Assembly (NCBI GenBank): GCA_038503075.1
Contig: JBCAML010000012.1
Span: 930,001-994,000 of the forward strand
Source: Gyromitra esculenta
Taxonomy: Eukaryota; Ascomycota; Pezizomycetes; Pezizales; Discinaceae
Reading direction: 5' to 3'
Length of the DNA: 64,000 nucleotides
Below are positions 23,231 through 35,900 of the stretch, in pieces. Made by a program: the position numbers and the translations under genes. Positions within the stretch are counted from its first letter, which is position 1. The number at the start of each line of letters is the position of its first letter. The notes beneath the pieces were generated by a model. That model was given only the letters and a program-made list of their open reading frames with translations. It did no database searches and was not told the DNA's origin.

Positions 23231-26200
23231 GCTGAAGTTTTGAACTTTGCGATATTGTAGTGATTTTAAGTATGCGATTAGCGAAGGTTGCGAGACTAAA
23301 CTGAAGAGTACTGACAGCTATCTGACGATTTCGCAGAAAACCCCGCACCAGGCGTAGTATCTATTTAATTTGCTAATTGAGCGCTGCCACAACTTGTTCG
23401 TGTATTCGCGTACTGAACTACCACTCGGATGCTACCACTCGACGAAAGCCAATTGTAATTTTTTTTGATACGATTCTCAGGAATTCCCTGGGCTATGGGA
23501 AGGAGCCTCAGGCATTAACCTATTGGCTGTCATTTTTGGCTTCTCAGGAAATCCCGCAATGTATCGTAGTTTAAGTGGACCTAACATGAAAGATAAGAGC
23601 AAGGCTGGCATTTTGCGGTTTTTCATAGCGTGTCTTCGCCATGAACACCACCGATAAAAGTTTATCATACGCACAGGCTCTAGGCCCTTTTGGAAGTTTA
23701 GAGTTTATGGCTGTTGGAGTTATGCACTGATACGTTTTTTGGCTTGCTAAATATCCCAGTATGTCGCCAACGCCATATATGCATAAGTCCTGGTGTATTC
23801 GTGGGTTCACTGCTTCTGGCCCCAATCGTCGCAGTAAATTTGTTATTCAATCGCATTCCCCTAGAAAAGTTTTCCGTCCTGTTAAACTAATACCCAAAAG
23901 ATAGCTTCAGTAGTTTAGCGGCCGCCTTGTATTTACTAGTGACTACCTCATGGGTTGGTGGGCTCGCACACCCTCTAAATAGCCTAGGGCGGAGCTATCC
24001 CACCAACTATCGGAATATCATCCGCCTTACTCTCGCGGTAGGGGTGGTGCCTACGGGCGTTACTGGTATTCTGATCCGGCTCGCGATTTAGTAGCTGCGC
24101 CTTAGGCAGCAACACGACTACTATGCTGTAACTATCTGGCTGTGAAAAGGCAGAGCCTCAAAGGCGGTTTTTAGATCGGTAAGATACAGCTTATGCGGCT
24201 GAACCATGCTGGGTGAGATGCTGGCCAGTCGAATGTCTCTGATGTAAATTCCCCCATTCGTTAAAAATTGAAGCTGAAACTAGCCGCTATTGTCGTAAAA
24301 CAGTTCATCATCTCTGCTAAATCAGTCTTTAGAGACCCTTTCAGGAAACTTATCGTGGCCAAGTCCATTTTCCGAGAGGTAACGCGCAGCTGTCACGGTC
24401 GCTTTCATGCTGCTGGAGAAGGTGAGTGATGGCCGCCTGTGACTGGCGAGTAACATGAAGTTGGGATGGGGTTAGGGTTATAAACTTTGATTCCTGGCAA
24501 CAGCCTGCCGCAGGTTTTAGAGAGAACCGCCCGGGCTGATGTAAAGATCCTGACGGGAGAGGCACAGTGAACCTAACCAATTTGAGGGGGGTTTGGGGCG
24601 TTTTAGATGGATGTTAGGGTTATAACACTTGGGGAATGGCAAATAGCTCCGAGTGTTGTTGAATACTCGAGAATGTTGGATAGAGTATGGTTCTCGAGGG
24701 GAATTAAATCGTAAGGCACTTACATCACTTCTACCAGGGTCTTTACATCCACTTTCCAGAACCTGTAATATCGGCACTAACCCTGTTTTAGCTAGCGGGC
24801 CAAGTTCGCGCTATCTAGCGCAGAGACCACTTTAAACCGCATTATGTATATAGAAAATAAGAGGGTATTAAATATCGACTCTGGACCCTTTATCCTGGAG
24901 TACTTTCACGAGGACGACATCTACTATGCGACCCTAGCCAGTACTTGAGTTTATGGGGTCATAGAGTTGAGTGGGGTATAACTTATGATATACACACTGG
25001 GGGAAGCCTTGTGGCAGGAGTGGTCATTCTCCGGCTGTCTTTTTCTTTTTCCAATAATACCCCCTAACACATTAGACGTGGCATACTGTTCAAATCACTC
25101 TCTTGCTGCTGATAATACTCGGCAAGAACCCAAAATATCAGGATTCTTGGGGATATGTGATAGACTTCTCCTCCGTGATGAGTGTTGCCCGATAACGCAA
25201 GCAACCATGGATTTATTTGTTTTGCTCGGGCCCTATACAGAAGTTAGATTGCATTAGAAGGGCACGTTTACTTAGACAATACTGACTTGTTCATGTTGAT
25301 ATATATCCCTGAAGAGAGTACTATAGTTTTATAGATATGAAGGTTTAATAGGCGCACGATTGTGCGCAACCTTCTCCACATCTATCTATGAAACCTGGGC
25401 AGCCGAGCTGTTTCTATGAATTGTCGGCAATTACATGGCCTATCTAGTGCTAGCTGTGGCAGAAAGACTACTCAGAGCTTGCTCTCTGCACGAGTCACGT
25501 GATGCAGCGCTTTTAAGTGGCTGCGAAGCCGGGGTATTTCCTTCGTATATTGTACGGTACTTACGCCACGCAATACTCCATGAAATTACGGGTAGAGCCG
25601 CTTCTAGATATTGCGGTATACCTGAAGTCGAAGAGCGACGAATATAGTGTGCTAGACATAAATGAATATTCTCGAAAAATAAGAGGGATAGGGTTTCTCG
25701 CTGGGGCCAAGATAAGGTACAAAAATAACTTAACAAATGAGTAAAAAATAGATCACCCTTGCTCCCAGATTTTAATGAAATACCTAACTTGTTTATTTCT
25801 TATCATTAAATATAGGATTAGCTACTAGAATTTGTATCGCATAATCGAATTAGCACCATTTTTCCGTTTGAAGCTCAACGCTACTTAGCATTTTGGGCAC
25901 CGTATTCTTGGCTGTATGAGCGCCCTCAAGAACCGCCCTGCCAATCTAGATGCATCCAAACTCCTTCTAGAAATATTTATGTGAATAACTAAAGTTCATT
26001 TCGTTTTAGGAAACACCCTTTAGTATTGTTGGAGAAGCTTCTTAATACGGGGTGCCTCCATGGGTGTGGCTTCGGAGTCGGAAATTATTGAGACAGGTAC
26101 CCGAGCACACGGGCACTTGGGCGCCCGAGAGAGAGCTATTTAGATAGGGGCCGAGTGCCCACCTCAAACAAGCAAGCATAAGCAATACAAGCAATTGAGT

Positions 26201-26319
26201 CCTCCATTCCTCCCTACGCGCCCCAATATCACAACAAGTATGATCAATAGCAATACGAGTGATAGTGAATGATTTTAAATTATAAAACTTCTCTACCCTT
26301 GACTATAGAAGTAAATTTC
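23231..26319. other. 3.1-kb spacer between NLR1 and the hAT element
   Basis: AT-rich and without recognisable genes. Small open frames (for example 23571-23825, 24517-24777 and 25435-25744) have no family motif. Two imperfect direct copies starting GTTAGGGTTATAA lie near 24470 and 24609. The stretch 26085-26160 has several GGGCACT/AGTGCCC inverted motifs. This sequence probably includes decayed repeats, but I cannot name one. Confidence 0.4.
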
Positions 26320-26755
26320 GATACTCCCAGTGTGGTCCACGAGGCATGGCCGCTCGAGGCCTCGACTCGAGCTAGTACGAGATTGGGAGCTCACGAGCAC
26401 GAGGTGCCTCAGGCATGTGTGGCTGCTCGCCTCGAGCCGCTCGAGCATTCAAGTTAAATCATAAGTTGATTGTTGTTTAGACGAGCCTGTATGTTCCAGA
26501 ACCATTACTGGGCATGATTGGTGGAAAGAAAATAGCTATAGTTTGGGGGATGTTTCTAGCGAAACAGTGTGACTTTATAATATCCTGGCTGGTGGCTCTT
26601 TTCTTTATTTTTTAATATAAACCTTTTTAGTATATATCTCAAGTTTATCGAGCCACCTCGAGCCGACTCGAGGCAGGCCCTCAAATGTACGAGCGGCCTC
26701 GAGGTATACCCACCCGCTCGCCTCGAGGCGCCTCGTGGACCACACTAGATACTCC
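26320..26755. mobile_element. Non-autonomous hAT-type MITE with 8-bp TSD
   Basis: The element proper is 26328-26747 (420 bp). Ends are an inverted repeat: the left end reads CAGTGTGGTCCACGAGGC and the right end, read inward, TAGTGTGGTCCACGAGGC, so 17 of 18 match. It is flanked by identical 8-bp direct repeats GATACTCC (26320-26327 and 26748-26755), the target-site duplication. An 8-bp duplication with YAGTG termini is diagnostic of the hAT superfamily. Each subterminal region (about 110 bp) has four CTCGAG palindromes, likely transposase-binding sites; the middle is AT-rich. No transposase frame is present, so it would need a protein supplied from elsewhere. It lies about 390 bp past the end of NLR2. 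Confidence 0.9.
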
Positions 26756-27147
26756 ATTGCCAGCTTTCTCCAATGCTCCCTCCAGGTTCTGCAGTGAAAT
26801 TATTGTCGTATGAACATAATCAAGAATAAGAGCAAAGCACTAGTAAGCAGAAAGGTTAATTTTTTTTATACCCTTAGATATCCTAGCTGAGGGGCTTAGA
26901 TGACTATCGTGTTGCTGGATCTGCTCAAAGTGAGAAACAAGTAAATCTTGTTTCCAGAGGTCAAGAGTGTATGAGAAATTATGCACACCAATAACTAGCC
27001 TAATCCTGAACAAAAAGCAAACATAGATATTATGATAGACATGTATCTAGAAAATGATGAGTTTAATATATTATAGAAATAATTTCCTCTAGGTAAGGTA
27101 TCAGTACCGTATTAGCTCCTATTTAAATAGCTAGTGGGTGAGGTTAC
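26756..27147. other. Spacer downstream of NLR2
   Basis: 392-bp AT-rich stretch between the hAT element and the NLR2 stop codon. It presumably contains the NLR2 3' untranslated region. Nothing else seen. Confidence 0.5.
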
Positions 27148-30100
27148 TCAGAATTTGAAGGGATCTTCGTCACCTTCGTATAGCTCTTGTGGTATTTTTT
27201 TATCGTTATTTTTCAAGTTTTTTTCGACTCTCTTCGCTAGTAGGGGTTCGACCATAGCCTTATGCTCGTCGCGTGCCGCTCCATGGAGCGCCGTTTCACT
27301 GAATATATCCGAATTTAACCCGGCCCCTCTCTCCAGTAACAGCGTCACCACATCTAGATGGCCTTTCTGTGCTGCATGATAGAGAGCTGTGTCGATGCTG
27401 CCAGCTTCATCCAGGGTGGCCTTATTATCTAGTAAAAACTTAACCATAGTATGATTTCCTTCATCTGCTGCCTCGTGAAGTGCCGTGCATCCGGAACCAT
27501 TCCTCGCATCCAAGTCGGCCCCATTACTTAACAACAACCTGGCGATAGCAACATGTCCCTCCCGAGCTGTATCATGAAGCGGCGTGCATCCAGAGTTACT
27601 GCTTGTATTTGGGTTGGCGCCTTTGCCTAGTAACAACTTAACGACAGCCTCGTGCCCATCACGGGCTGCATCATGGAGCGCGGTATACCCAAAACTAGTA
27701 CTGGCATTCAAATCTGCCCCGCTAGACAGAAGTAGTTTGACGATGGTCCCGTGTCCTTCCCCTGCCGCTTCATGGAGAGCAGTATACCCAGTGTCGGTAG
27801 CTGTGGTCAGATCGGCCCCATTAACTAGTAACAATTTAACTACAGCTTCATGTCCTTCCCGAGCTGCGTCATGGAGCGCAGTATACCCAGAAGTATTGGT
27901 GGTATTCAAATCTGCTCCTTTCTCTGAGAGAAATTTAACAATGGTTTCGTTTCCTTTTCTGGCCGCTAGATGGAGTGCCGTGTATCCATCATCATCCCTG
28001 GCATTCAAATCGGCTCCTCGATCAATTAACAGTTTGATCACACCACTGTGTCCTCCTTCCGCTGCTTCGTGGAGCGGAGTGTTGTTGGAGTTATCTCTTG
28101 GATTCAAGTTGGCGTCTTTCTCTAATAGCAGCGTGATTAAAGACTCATCCCCGTTTCGGGCTACTAAGTGGAGTACCGTGTATCCAAAAATTTCGGCCGC
28201 GTCTAGATCGGCTCCTCTGGCTACCAATACCTTGACGATAGTATCGTGTCCATTCTGTGCGGCATGATGGAGTGGTCTGAACCCGTTGTTGTCTCCGGCA
28301 TTCAGATCAGCGCCTTGTTCAGACAACACTTTGACCATCGTCTCGTGACCTTCTTTTGCTGCTAGATGAAGTACCGTGTATCCATATTCGTCACGTGTAT
28401 CTAGGTTCAACCTATTTTCTGGCAGTTCTCCCGGGAGGGTGTTACGAGGTGCCGTGAAATTTCTCGGATCCAGATTGGCCCCATTCTCTAATAGCACCTT
28501 CACCACTCCCTCGTGGCCTTTTCGAATTGCCCGATATAGAAAACTGGTATGATTCCAGTCCATTGTGTTTGGATCGCTTCCATTCCGAAGCAATAATGAT
28601 ACCACTGAGGCGTGTCCTTCGCCCACTGCAAAATCCATTGCCGTATCCCCATCTCTGTTGGGGGTATGTAAATCGACATCGTTCTCTAGCAGCAATTTGA
28701 CTACGGCGTCATATCCTTTCTGGGCTGAACGATGTAGTGCTACAACAAGTAGCGGCAATCCGTTTTCCTCAATTTGTTGACCTATGTGACTGTCCATGCC
28801 TGGTTTTTGGGGCATTTCAAGAAGCAAACCCAGCAGAGGAGCATGACCGGTTTCTACTGCCCAGAGGAAGAGAGGCATGTATGGGAAGGTTGTTCTGTCA
28901 TCGCCTTGCCCCCACGGTTTGAAACTGAATGGAAGTTGTCGTTCAAGCGCTAAGGCTCTAAAGACACCCCAAAGCCTAGTATTTGTACATGAAAACTCGG
29001 CTGTATGCCACACCCAATTCTCAATGACGTAATTCAGAAGAACATACTGCCTTTGAAATTGCTGGGTAGGTAGTATTGGTCGTGAATTCCGCAAATAAGC
29101 CGTCCAATCGATGGCTATCTTGCCTTTTTCCCACTTGTTGCCACGAATACGCGCCCATCCATCGTAAAAGAGCTTACCAACTCGTCCTATATATGCTTCT
29201 CTGAGCAAAAAATGCGATCCCAGAACCCCTAAATCTGTATTCGTATCGTCCTGCGTCGTTTTCTTGGTGATCTGTGTCTCAAAATGCCCAAAGGAAAGAT
29301 AGGTAACGCAAATCTCCCCAACTTGAAGCTTTGCATCCGAGAGTCGAAAATGTATATTTGCATCCGCATCGTTTTCCGGGATGGAAAGTAAGAATTCTTG
29401 GACACTGAAGTGCGCAAACCGGAACGTTCCTTCATCACTGTCATACACTGCAAGGTTTGCGCACGCCTGGACTATTTTTGAGCTATCATTTATGAATTTG
29501 TTTGGGTCTAGGTATTTGTCGAGCGGAGAGATAGAAATAGCTTCTTTGATCTCTTCAATAGAGAGGGGCCGTCTCGCACAAACCATCCACTTGAAGATTT
29601 GCTGGGCTATGGTGGCTTTGATTTTTGATCTGTGGACTTTTTGTAGGGCGCGTGTATACGTTTCCGCTAGACCTTCGGGAAGGCTGCGGAGTGCTTTCCG
29701 GATACCATTATCGGATACTTCTTCACAGATAGCATCGATCTGGAAGGTGACCCATATGAACCTGACCGGCTTAGCATGCGATACAGGGAACTAGGGGTGT
29801 AGAGCATGGAGGACTCGCAGGAGCGTTTGGGGGGTTTGGTCGACTTACATTCCATGGGCTCCACTGACAAGTGCATCGACGATTTCGGCGATTAGTGAAG
29901 GATCACGAACCACAAGTTCGCGGGACTTAACCTTCGTCCGGACGATACCGTTGACAAAGGTTCCAATATCGGCCGTAATATTTCCAGCCGAAATAGGTAG
30001 ACATATGTGATTTTCAAAAGCTCTTTTAATGTCAACATCTGCGCGGCTCGCAAGGAAGAACTTGATTGTAGTTCGACCTAGGCCTGGCTTTAAAATCGAC

Positions 30101-31845
30101 TGAACCCCCGCCAAAAGATCAATGCGGTCACTGCCCCCACACTCGTCGATTCCATCGAGGACAAAAACGACACTGTCGAAAGAAACAAGGACTAAGTTGA
30201 AAACTACCAACAGTTCATCAATATCGACTTTTCTTGCTCCGTTCTGGAATAGAGCTGAAAGTTTCGATTGTATGTCATCTCCCATCCCAATCCTGGACAG
30301 TAACTGTTTAATAAAGCTTCCGAAAATCTCCGAGATCTGAAGCGTATCTTGGCGGGAGTAGTCACAGTAGAAGTAGACTACAACAGGTTGTTTTTGATCG
30401 GCAATTAAAGCATCGACAACGCTTGTCCTGTATAGCTTTTGTCAGCCGGTCCTTATCACATCACTCATACTGCGCATAAAGGCACTTCGGGGATCTTATC
30501 AACTCTAGTATTACGTACGTGATAATCGTTTTTCCAGATCCCGCTGCCATAGTAACCGGGTATTTCTTTGAGCATTTTACTTTCTATAAAACTCTCGCCA
30601 TCTCGGATAGTATGAAATAAGGTGATATTTACGTATTCCATAGCACCAGAGACAGGATGATTCATTGCTGTTGACCCAATCCTTGAACTTTCTGGTGCTG
30701 AATATCCAGCTCCCCGTATTTTCATGCCGCTGTTTTCGTAGCTGTCGATGCCGATATTCGTGGTCGACAGACGATAAATACTGCAAGAGTTGAACCTGCT
30801 TCAACTCTGTTCTAACATTAGTTATTTTGTCCTGAATGGGCGCTCTAGAATACTGATTCCTGTAGGCACCTTTCTGCATAGCGTTCAACGCTGCTCTTTG
30901 AAGCTGTGCCTGTGTTCTCTCCTTAGCTGCTTCTACCATATGTGAAACTGACGCTTCTCTAGTGAGATTCTCTCGATGTCTACGAAAACTGTTCACAACT
31001 CCACCAAACTGTTTCTTGAAAGGTTTCCATATCTTCTTAACTTGAGAAGCTGTAATGCCATCGTGCGATTAGCCTCAAAATAAGTAAATTTTTTGTATAA
31101 TGGTTCGTACCTTTTTTCCCCTCCGCATCCTTGAAGACCTTATTCGCATCCATGCAGAACGTAATTATGTCCAAATATACCATCGACAGGTTGTGCATTA
31201 GATAGTGGTGTCCATTAAATATTTTTTCATAGATGCGAAGTTCTGGAAGGCAATCGCCGATTGTAGCCAACATTTCGACCAATTTTTCGAAGTAGCCCTC
31301 GAATTCGCTCGCAATCTGGGAAGGTTAACACCCCTCATGACCAATGATCGTTTATACATGAAACTAAAGAGGGCAATGCTGGTTGTCGTTGCAACGGGAA
31401 TCGCAACGTCTCGCTCGCCCTAGGTATGCGGCTGAAAGTTTGCATGTACACGCGCGCGTGGGATTACTACGGAGTGCAAGCTGGGAACTCAACATGTAAT
31501 ACAACTCTAATGCTCCCCCAGAGCGGGCACATTATTGCGGATGAAGCATTCGAAAAGACATCGAGTGCGCCCCCATAGTCTTTAATTGCCTCGACCAACG
31601 GCCCTAGCTTTTCGATAAAGGCTCGCGATTTGCTGTTTTCATGGTGGAAATTTTGTGCTACGCTGGTGGAGTAAAACAAATTTTCTAGAGACGCGTGGGT
31701 AAAGAGTGCTACTTCTTCTTCGGTAAGTGTCTCGAGATACCGCTGTCGAGCTAGGGGCCATGGATCTATTTTGGCGTTACTGGTTCCCTCCTGTCAGTCT
31801 GAAATACAGAGAAACTGCCCACGAAAGGGATACTGACCAGCCCAT
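27148..31845 (-). CDS. NLR2: NACHT-ankyrin (STAND) receptor-like protein
   Basis: Intact paralogue of NLR1, about 1379 residues. Exons (high to low): 31845-31834, 31790-31494, 31315-31111, 31040-30633, 30543-30519, 30427-29849, 29761-27148; phases agree throughout. The 12-nt first exon is the least certain part. Order: DUF7708-like N-terminal domain (about residues 60-170; CPLWGSIRVVLH, then LPELRIYEKIF and VYLDIITFC); linker ENTGSWIFSTRKF; Walker A GIPGSGKTIIT (about 306-316) on a 25-nt exon; Walker B VVFVLDGIDECGG (about 405); winged-helix block KWMVCARRPLSIEEIKEAIS (about 565); then roughly 15 ankyrin repeats (about 830-1365), more diverged than those of NLR1. Intracellular NTPase-switch receptors of this build are linked in fungi to heterokaryon incompatibility and defence. 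Ligand and effector output here are unknown. Confidence 0.9.
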
Positions 31846-32918
31846 TTTTGGACCGTCCGTCTAATTTCGAGAGTTTTTTTGTTGGCTAAGCCTGAAAAGC
31901 TACACTGAGAACAGGCTCGGGGATTTATAGTAAATTAAAATTATTGGATTCAAACACTGGGATGTAGTTCTGGGGGATGATGAGGCTTATTTCCGATGCA
32001 TATTTATTTCAGCCAAGTGGGGCTGAGTCGGCAAGGCCGCCTCGGCGCGTATACTTGCATCAGGGCTTAAGTATTGAGAAATGCTAGGGTTTATGTGTGA
32101 ATGGGTATTTGCTCGTTATCCCAGTACTATAACCTCGACGCGAGCACATCTCAGATGCAATATTCCGAAACACCACCCCATTTAGCGAATGGTAGGCTTA
32201 TAGCAAAGGGGAATGGCTTACTCTTGAAAACTGGCAGGATATCATCGGCCTAGAGTTTGTTAGTAGCGCTCTTAGGTAATTTGCACATTATGGATAATTT
32301 CTGCTTCACGTATTGCGGACCCTGGTCTCGGATAAGCCATATGAATGCAGCCTCGCAAGGCTGTGTTGTTTTGCTGTTTGTAGTAACTGCAGATTAGATA
32401 TCATCTAGTCTCGTGCTTAGGTACATACGAGCCGCCGCAAGCAGCCAACGGCAGCAGGGACGAACCTAGATACCATCTTATCTAATCAGATTGCTGCAAA
32501 ATCACAGGCTTGGCACACCTAATTAAGGTAGGCACATGTCTGTCAGAACCCAAGAAGCCAGGGAATACCAAAAATATCGAGTCAGGATCTTGTTAAGTAA
32601 TCTTCAACTTTGGGCACAGAAGGGAGCGCATATAAATGAAAGTGGTTTCTGTAAGTACCCGTGGTGATTGTACGGCACGTTAAGGTATTGATTTGCCGCT
32701 ACAAATGGTGGCCATTCACCTCACTCAGAAACTAAATGCGTCTTCCAGAAATGTTTCCTTAAAATTTCTAGCACAGCTCCTATCCCACTAACTTGGGGAA
32801 TCTCTAATAAAACTTTTATATTTACCAACAACCTCAAAACGTTAAAAGAAAAACAATAACTAACTTCTCACTCAGCCTCGTCTTTGGATATTCCATTCCC
32901 CCATAGTAATCCCCCGTC
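31846..32918. other. Spacer between NLR2 and the pyrimidine gene
   Basis: 1.07 kb containing the upstream region of NLR2 and the 3' region of the minus-strand pyrimidine gene. AT-rich, with no gene or clear repeat. Confidence 0.5.
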
Positions 32919-35900
32919 TCAGACCATAACCAAGGCAAGTAATGCCATTCTACAATACAATCCATACCTCATCTAAGAATATATTAGTCTTAATTCAAGA
33001 TTCACGCTAAAGGTAAAGGAGGAGGGTGGTGGGAAACAAAAAAGCATACCTGTCTGAAATATGCCGCTCTCTGATCGAAATCTACTTCCTCCCCAATTTC
33101 TGCGTTCCTTGGCAACGGGTGCATAACAACCATATGGCTCTTTGCGTTCTTCATAACTGTGTTATCAATGACAAAACTGTTCTTCAATTTCTCAAACTCT
33201 GCAAGGTCCTCAAATCGCTCCTTTTGCACACGCGTACAATAAAGCACGTCGGAGTTGGCAACGACATCTGGTGTGAGCTCCGTATACTCCTCGATAATCA
33301 TACCTGACGCTTTAAGAGCCTCGATAATCGCTGGCGGCATAGCCAATTGTGGTGGAGAGACAAACTTGATGCGAACGTGGTAGTGTTGAAGAAGTTTTGC
33401 AAGAGAGTGAACCGGACGACCGAACTTTAAGTCACCAACGAAGGTAATCGTAAGGCCGTTGACAGTGCCAAGTTCTTCGCGGATGGTGAAGAGATCCAAG
33501 AAGGCTTGCGTAGGATGTTCGAGACTTCCGTTCCCTATAGTAGATATTAGTCATCTATCCCGGATGTATTGGATGCCATAGCTACTTACCCCCGTTGATA
33601 ATGGGGACAGGCGAGAACCTGGCTGCTGTGGCGGCACTAGATTCGTCTGGATGCCTCAAAACAACCGCATCCCCGTAGCACGCAAGAGTGCGAATAGTAT
33701 CCTGCAAAGTTTCTCCCTTTACCTGACTGGAGTGAGCAGCAGAAATAGCCACAGTCCTTCCACCAAGACGCTGCATTGCAGTATCAAATGACGCAGAAGT
33801 GCGAGTCGACGGTTCAAAGAACATCGTGCACAAAAGGCGACCTTTAAGAAGGTCAATGATACCCCAACGCTCGACGGCAAGTCTCATCTCCTGTGCAACC
33901 GTAAAGAGATGATGTAAATCTGCACGGTTAAATTGATTGACCGACAAGATGTGGCGACGCTTGAACATGTTTTCGCGGGAAAGTAGTTCCTGAAGCGATG
34001 GAGATACCATAGGTACAGACGGTATCGTCTGGAGGGTTAAGCTTGGCATAGCTTCGACCATCGGGCTTCCAACGTGCAGAGCAGGCAGTGGTTCGTTACT
34101 AACTGAGCCCATTCGGGCCCTTAATTTCGGGCTTATAATCTGCGACCGAGTGTGAGAAGCTTCAGGTGCAGCACGTGGTTGCTCTGGCGAAGGAGCTGGA
34201 ACGTTAACTGGGTTATGGAAAGTGACAGAAGCCTGAGATCCAAGTGTCCCGTCGCTGCTGACACGGCCATCTAATGCAACAGTTGTGTTCTCAAAGATAA
34301 CCCTCTTGACAGTAGCCTTGAGCTTGCGGCCAACAAGTGGAGACCACACTTCACTGGGCTGCAATATGTAAGATCTGTCCATTTCGATCTCAACGGAGCA
34401 AAGCGGTTGATCGTGAAGCTCGAAGATAGCTTTGGGGTTGTCGTGCAAGCGGACTCTGACATCCTCAATGGTCAAGAGTCCGTCACAGACAGCAGTGATT
34501 AGCAAGGGAAGCGAGTCCGCGATACCCACCGAAGGACAAGGTCCCTTCTTGCTGTCATGAGCCAGCTGGTATGGCAAACTTCCAACCGAGAAACAATCAA
34601 TGCTATCCAGGTTATCCCAGAGAGCTTTCTGGTCTTTGGCCGTCGGGAGAGACGTGCATTCAGGATAATCCTCTCGGCTTAAAAATAATGCATATACTGC
34701 AACATCACAGGTAACCTTCAGACCCTTCTCCTTGCTTAGAGCGATTAATCTGATGTCGTCCTTTGTCGTTACACTAGTAACGTGGACATTGCGGTTGTGG
34801 AGGCTGGCGAGTAAAAGGATTGAGGCTAGGTCGGTGGTCTTTGCATCAGTCATAATTGGCTTTTGCGATGGCCAAACTTCGAAATGGGATGTCACTGCTG
34901 CGACCTTGTTGATATTCCCTGATAAATGATTGAAAGGAATGAAAAGCGAGCCGACCTGGGTAAAGAGCTGCCCTAATTTCTGAGCGTTGGTGGAGGTAGC
35001 GGCGACGGAAAAGTTGAAGTCGCAGTGAGATATTTTGCTATTTGCCTGCGCAGTCTGCAACGCTTTTGCCTCAGTCAAGCTATTCTCAACACCAAGAGGC
35101 AACACTCTAATCATCGAGAATCCCGAGGCAATAGATTCCTTAGTGACGTGCTCAAAGTCCTTACTACCTTCCTTAGCCAGTCCTGGAACAAAGGCGGCAA
35201 TGTTGATAAGCCCTGGAAGAGTAATGGTTCGGTGGCTGGTCTGGTAGTCCACAGTATCGACATCCAACTTATAGTTACGAGCAATCGCCTCAATCAACAG
35301 CTTGGCGTTTTTAACGTTTGTGACTAAAGGTGTGTGATAATCGACTGCCATACGCCTGGTTTGGTAACCCCTCGACATGTATGATGCAGGCCTGCGGAAA
35401 CGGTTCGCAGAAGGCAAATTGATATACAAATCGATTAAGTTATTCGCAAGATGCTGCGTCAATGAGTATTCTGACTTCTGATTACTTGACTCGCCAGGTG
35501 CCCCTTCTCCCAAAACCTCAAGGTATTGAACAGGGATACCATGCTCTTGGATAAAATCTGCAGTACCAGCGGTTGCAAAGAGTTTGTATCCGAGCTGGTG
35601 CAACTTCTTCACTGAGGGAAGCAACTCCATCTTTTCCTTGAATGAACCGATAGACAACAAGATGTTCTTCTTAGGCAAGCGGAAGCCAGTGGACATCAGG
35701 GCTTTGATGTAAGCTTCAAATTTGTCACGACCGAAACATGCAACCTCTCCAGTAGAAGCCATTTCGACACCGAGAACCGGATCGGCACCCGACAAGCGGG
35801 AAAAACTGAAATGCGGCACCTTGATACCAACATAATCTTTAGGAATATCGATAGGAGGATAAGCATCAACAGGTAGCCCCATGATCGCCTTCGTGGCCAT

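Noticed and set aside
24465..24625. Interstitial telomere (TTAGGG units)
   Set aside because: Only isolated single TTAGGG units occur, not a tandem array.
26269..26457. Plus-strand 62-codon frame across the left end of the hAT element
   Set aside because: It is an accidental frame spanning flank and terminal repeat, with no transposase motif.
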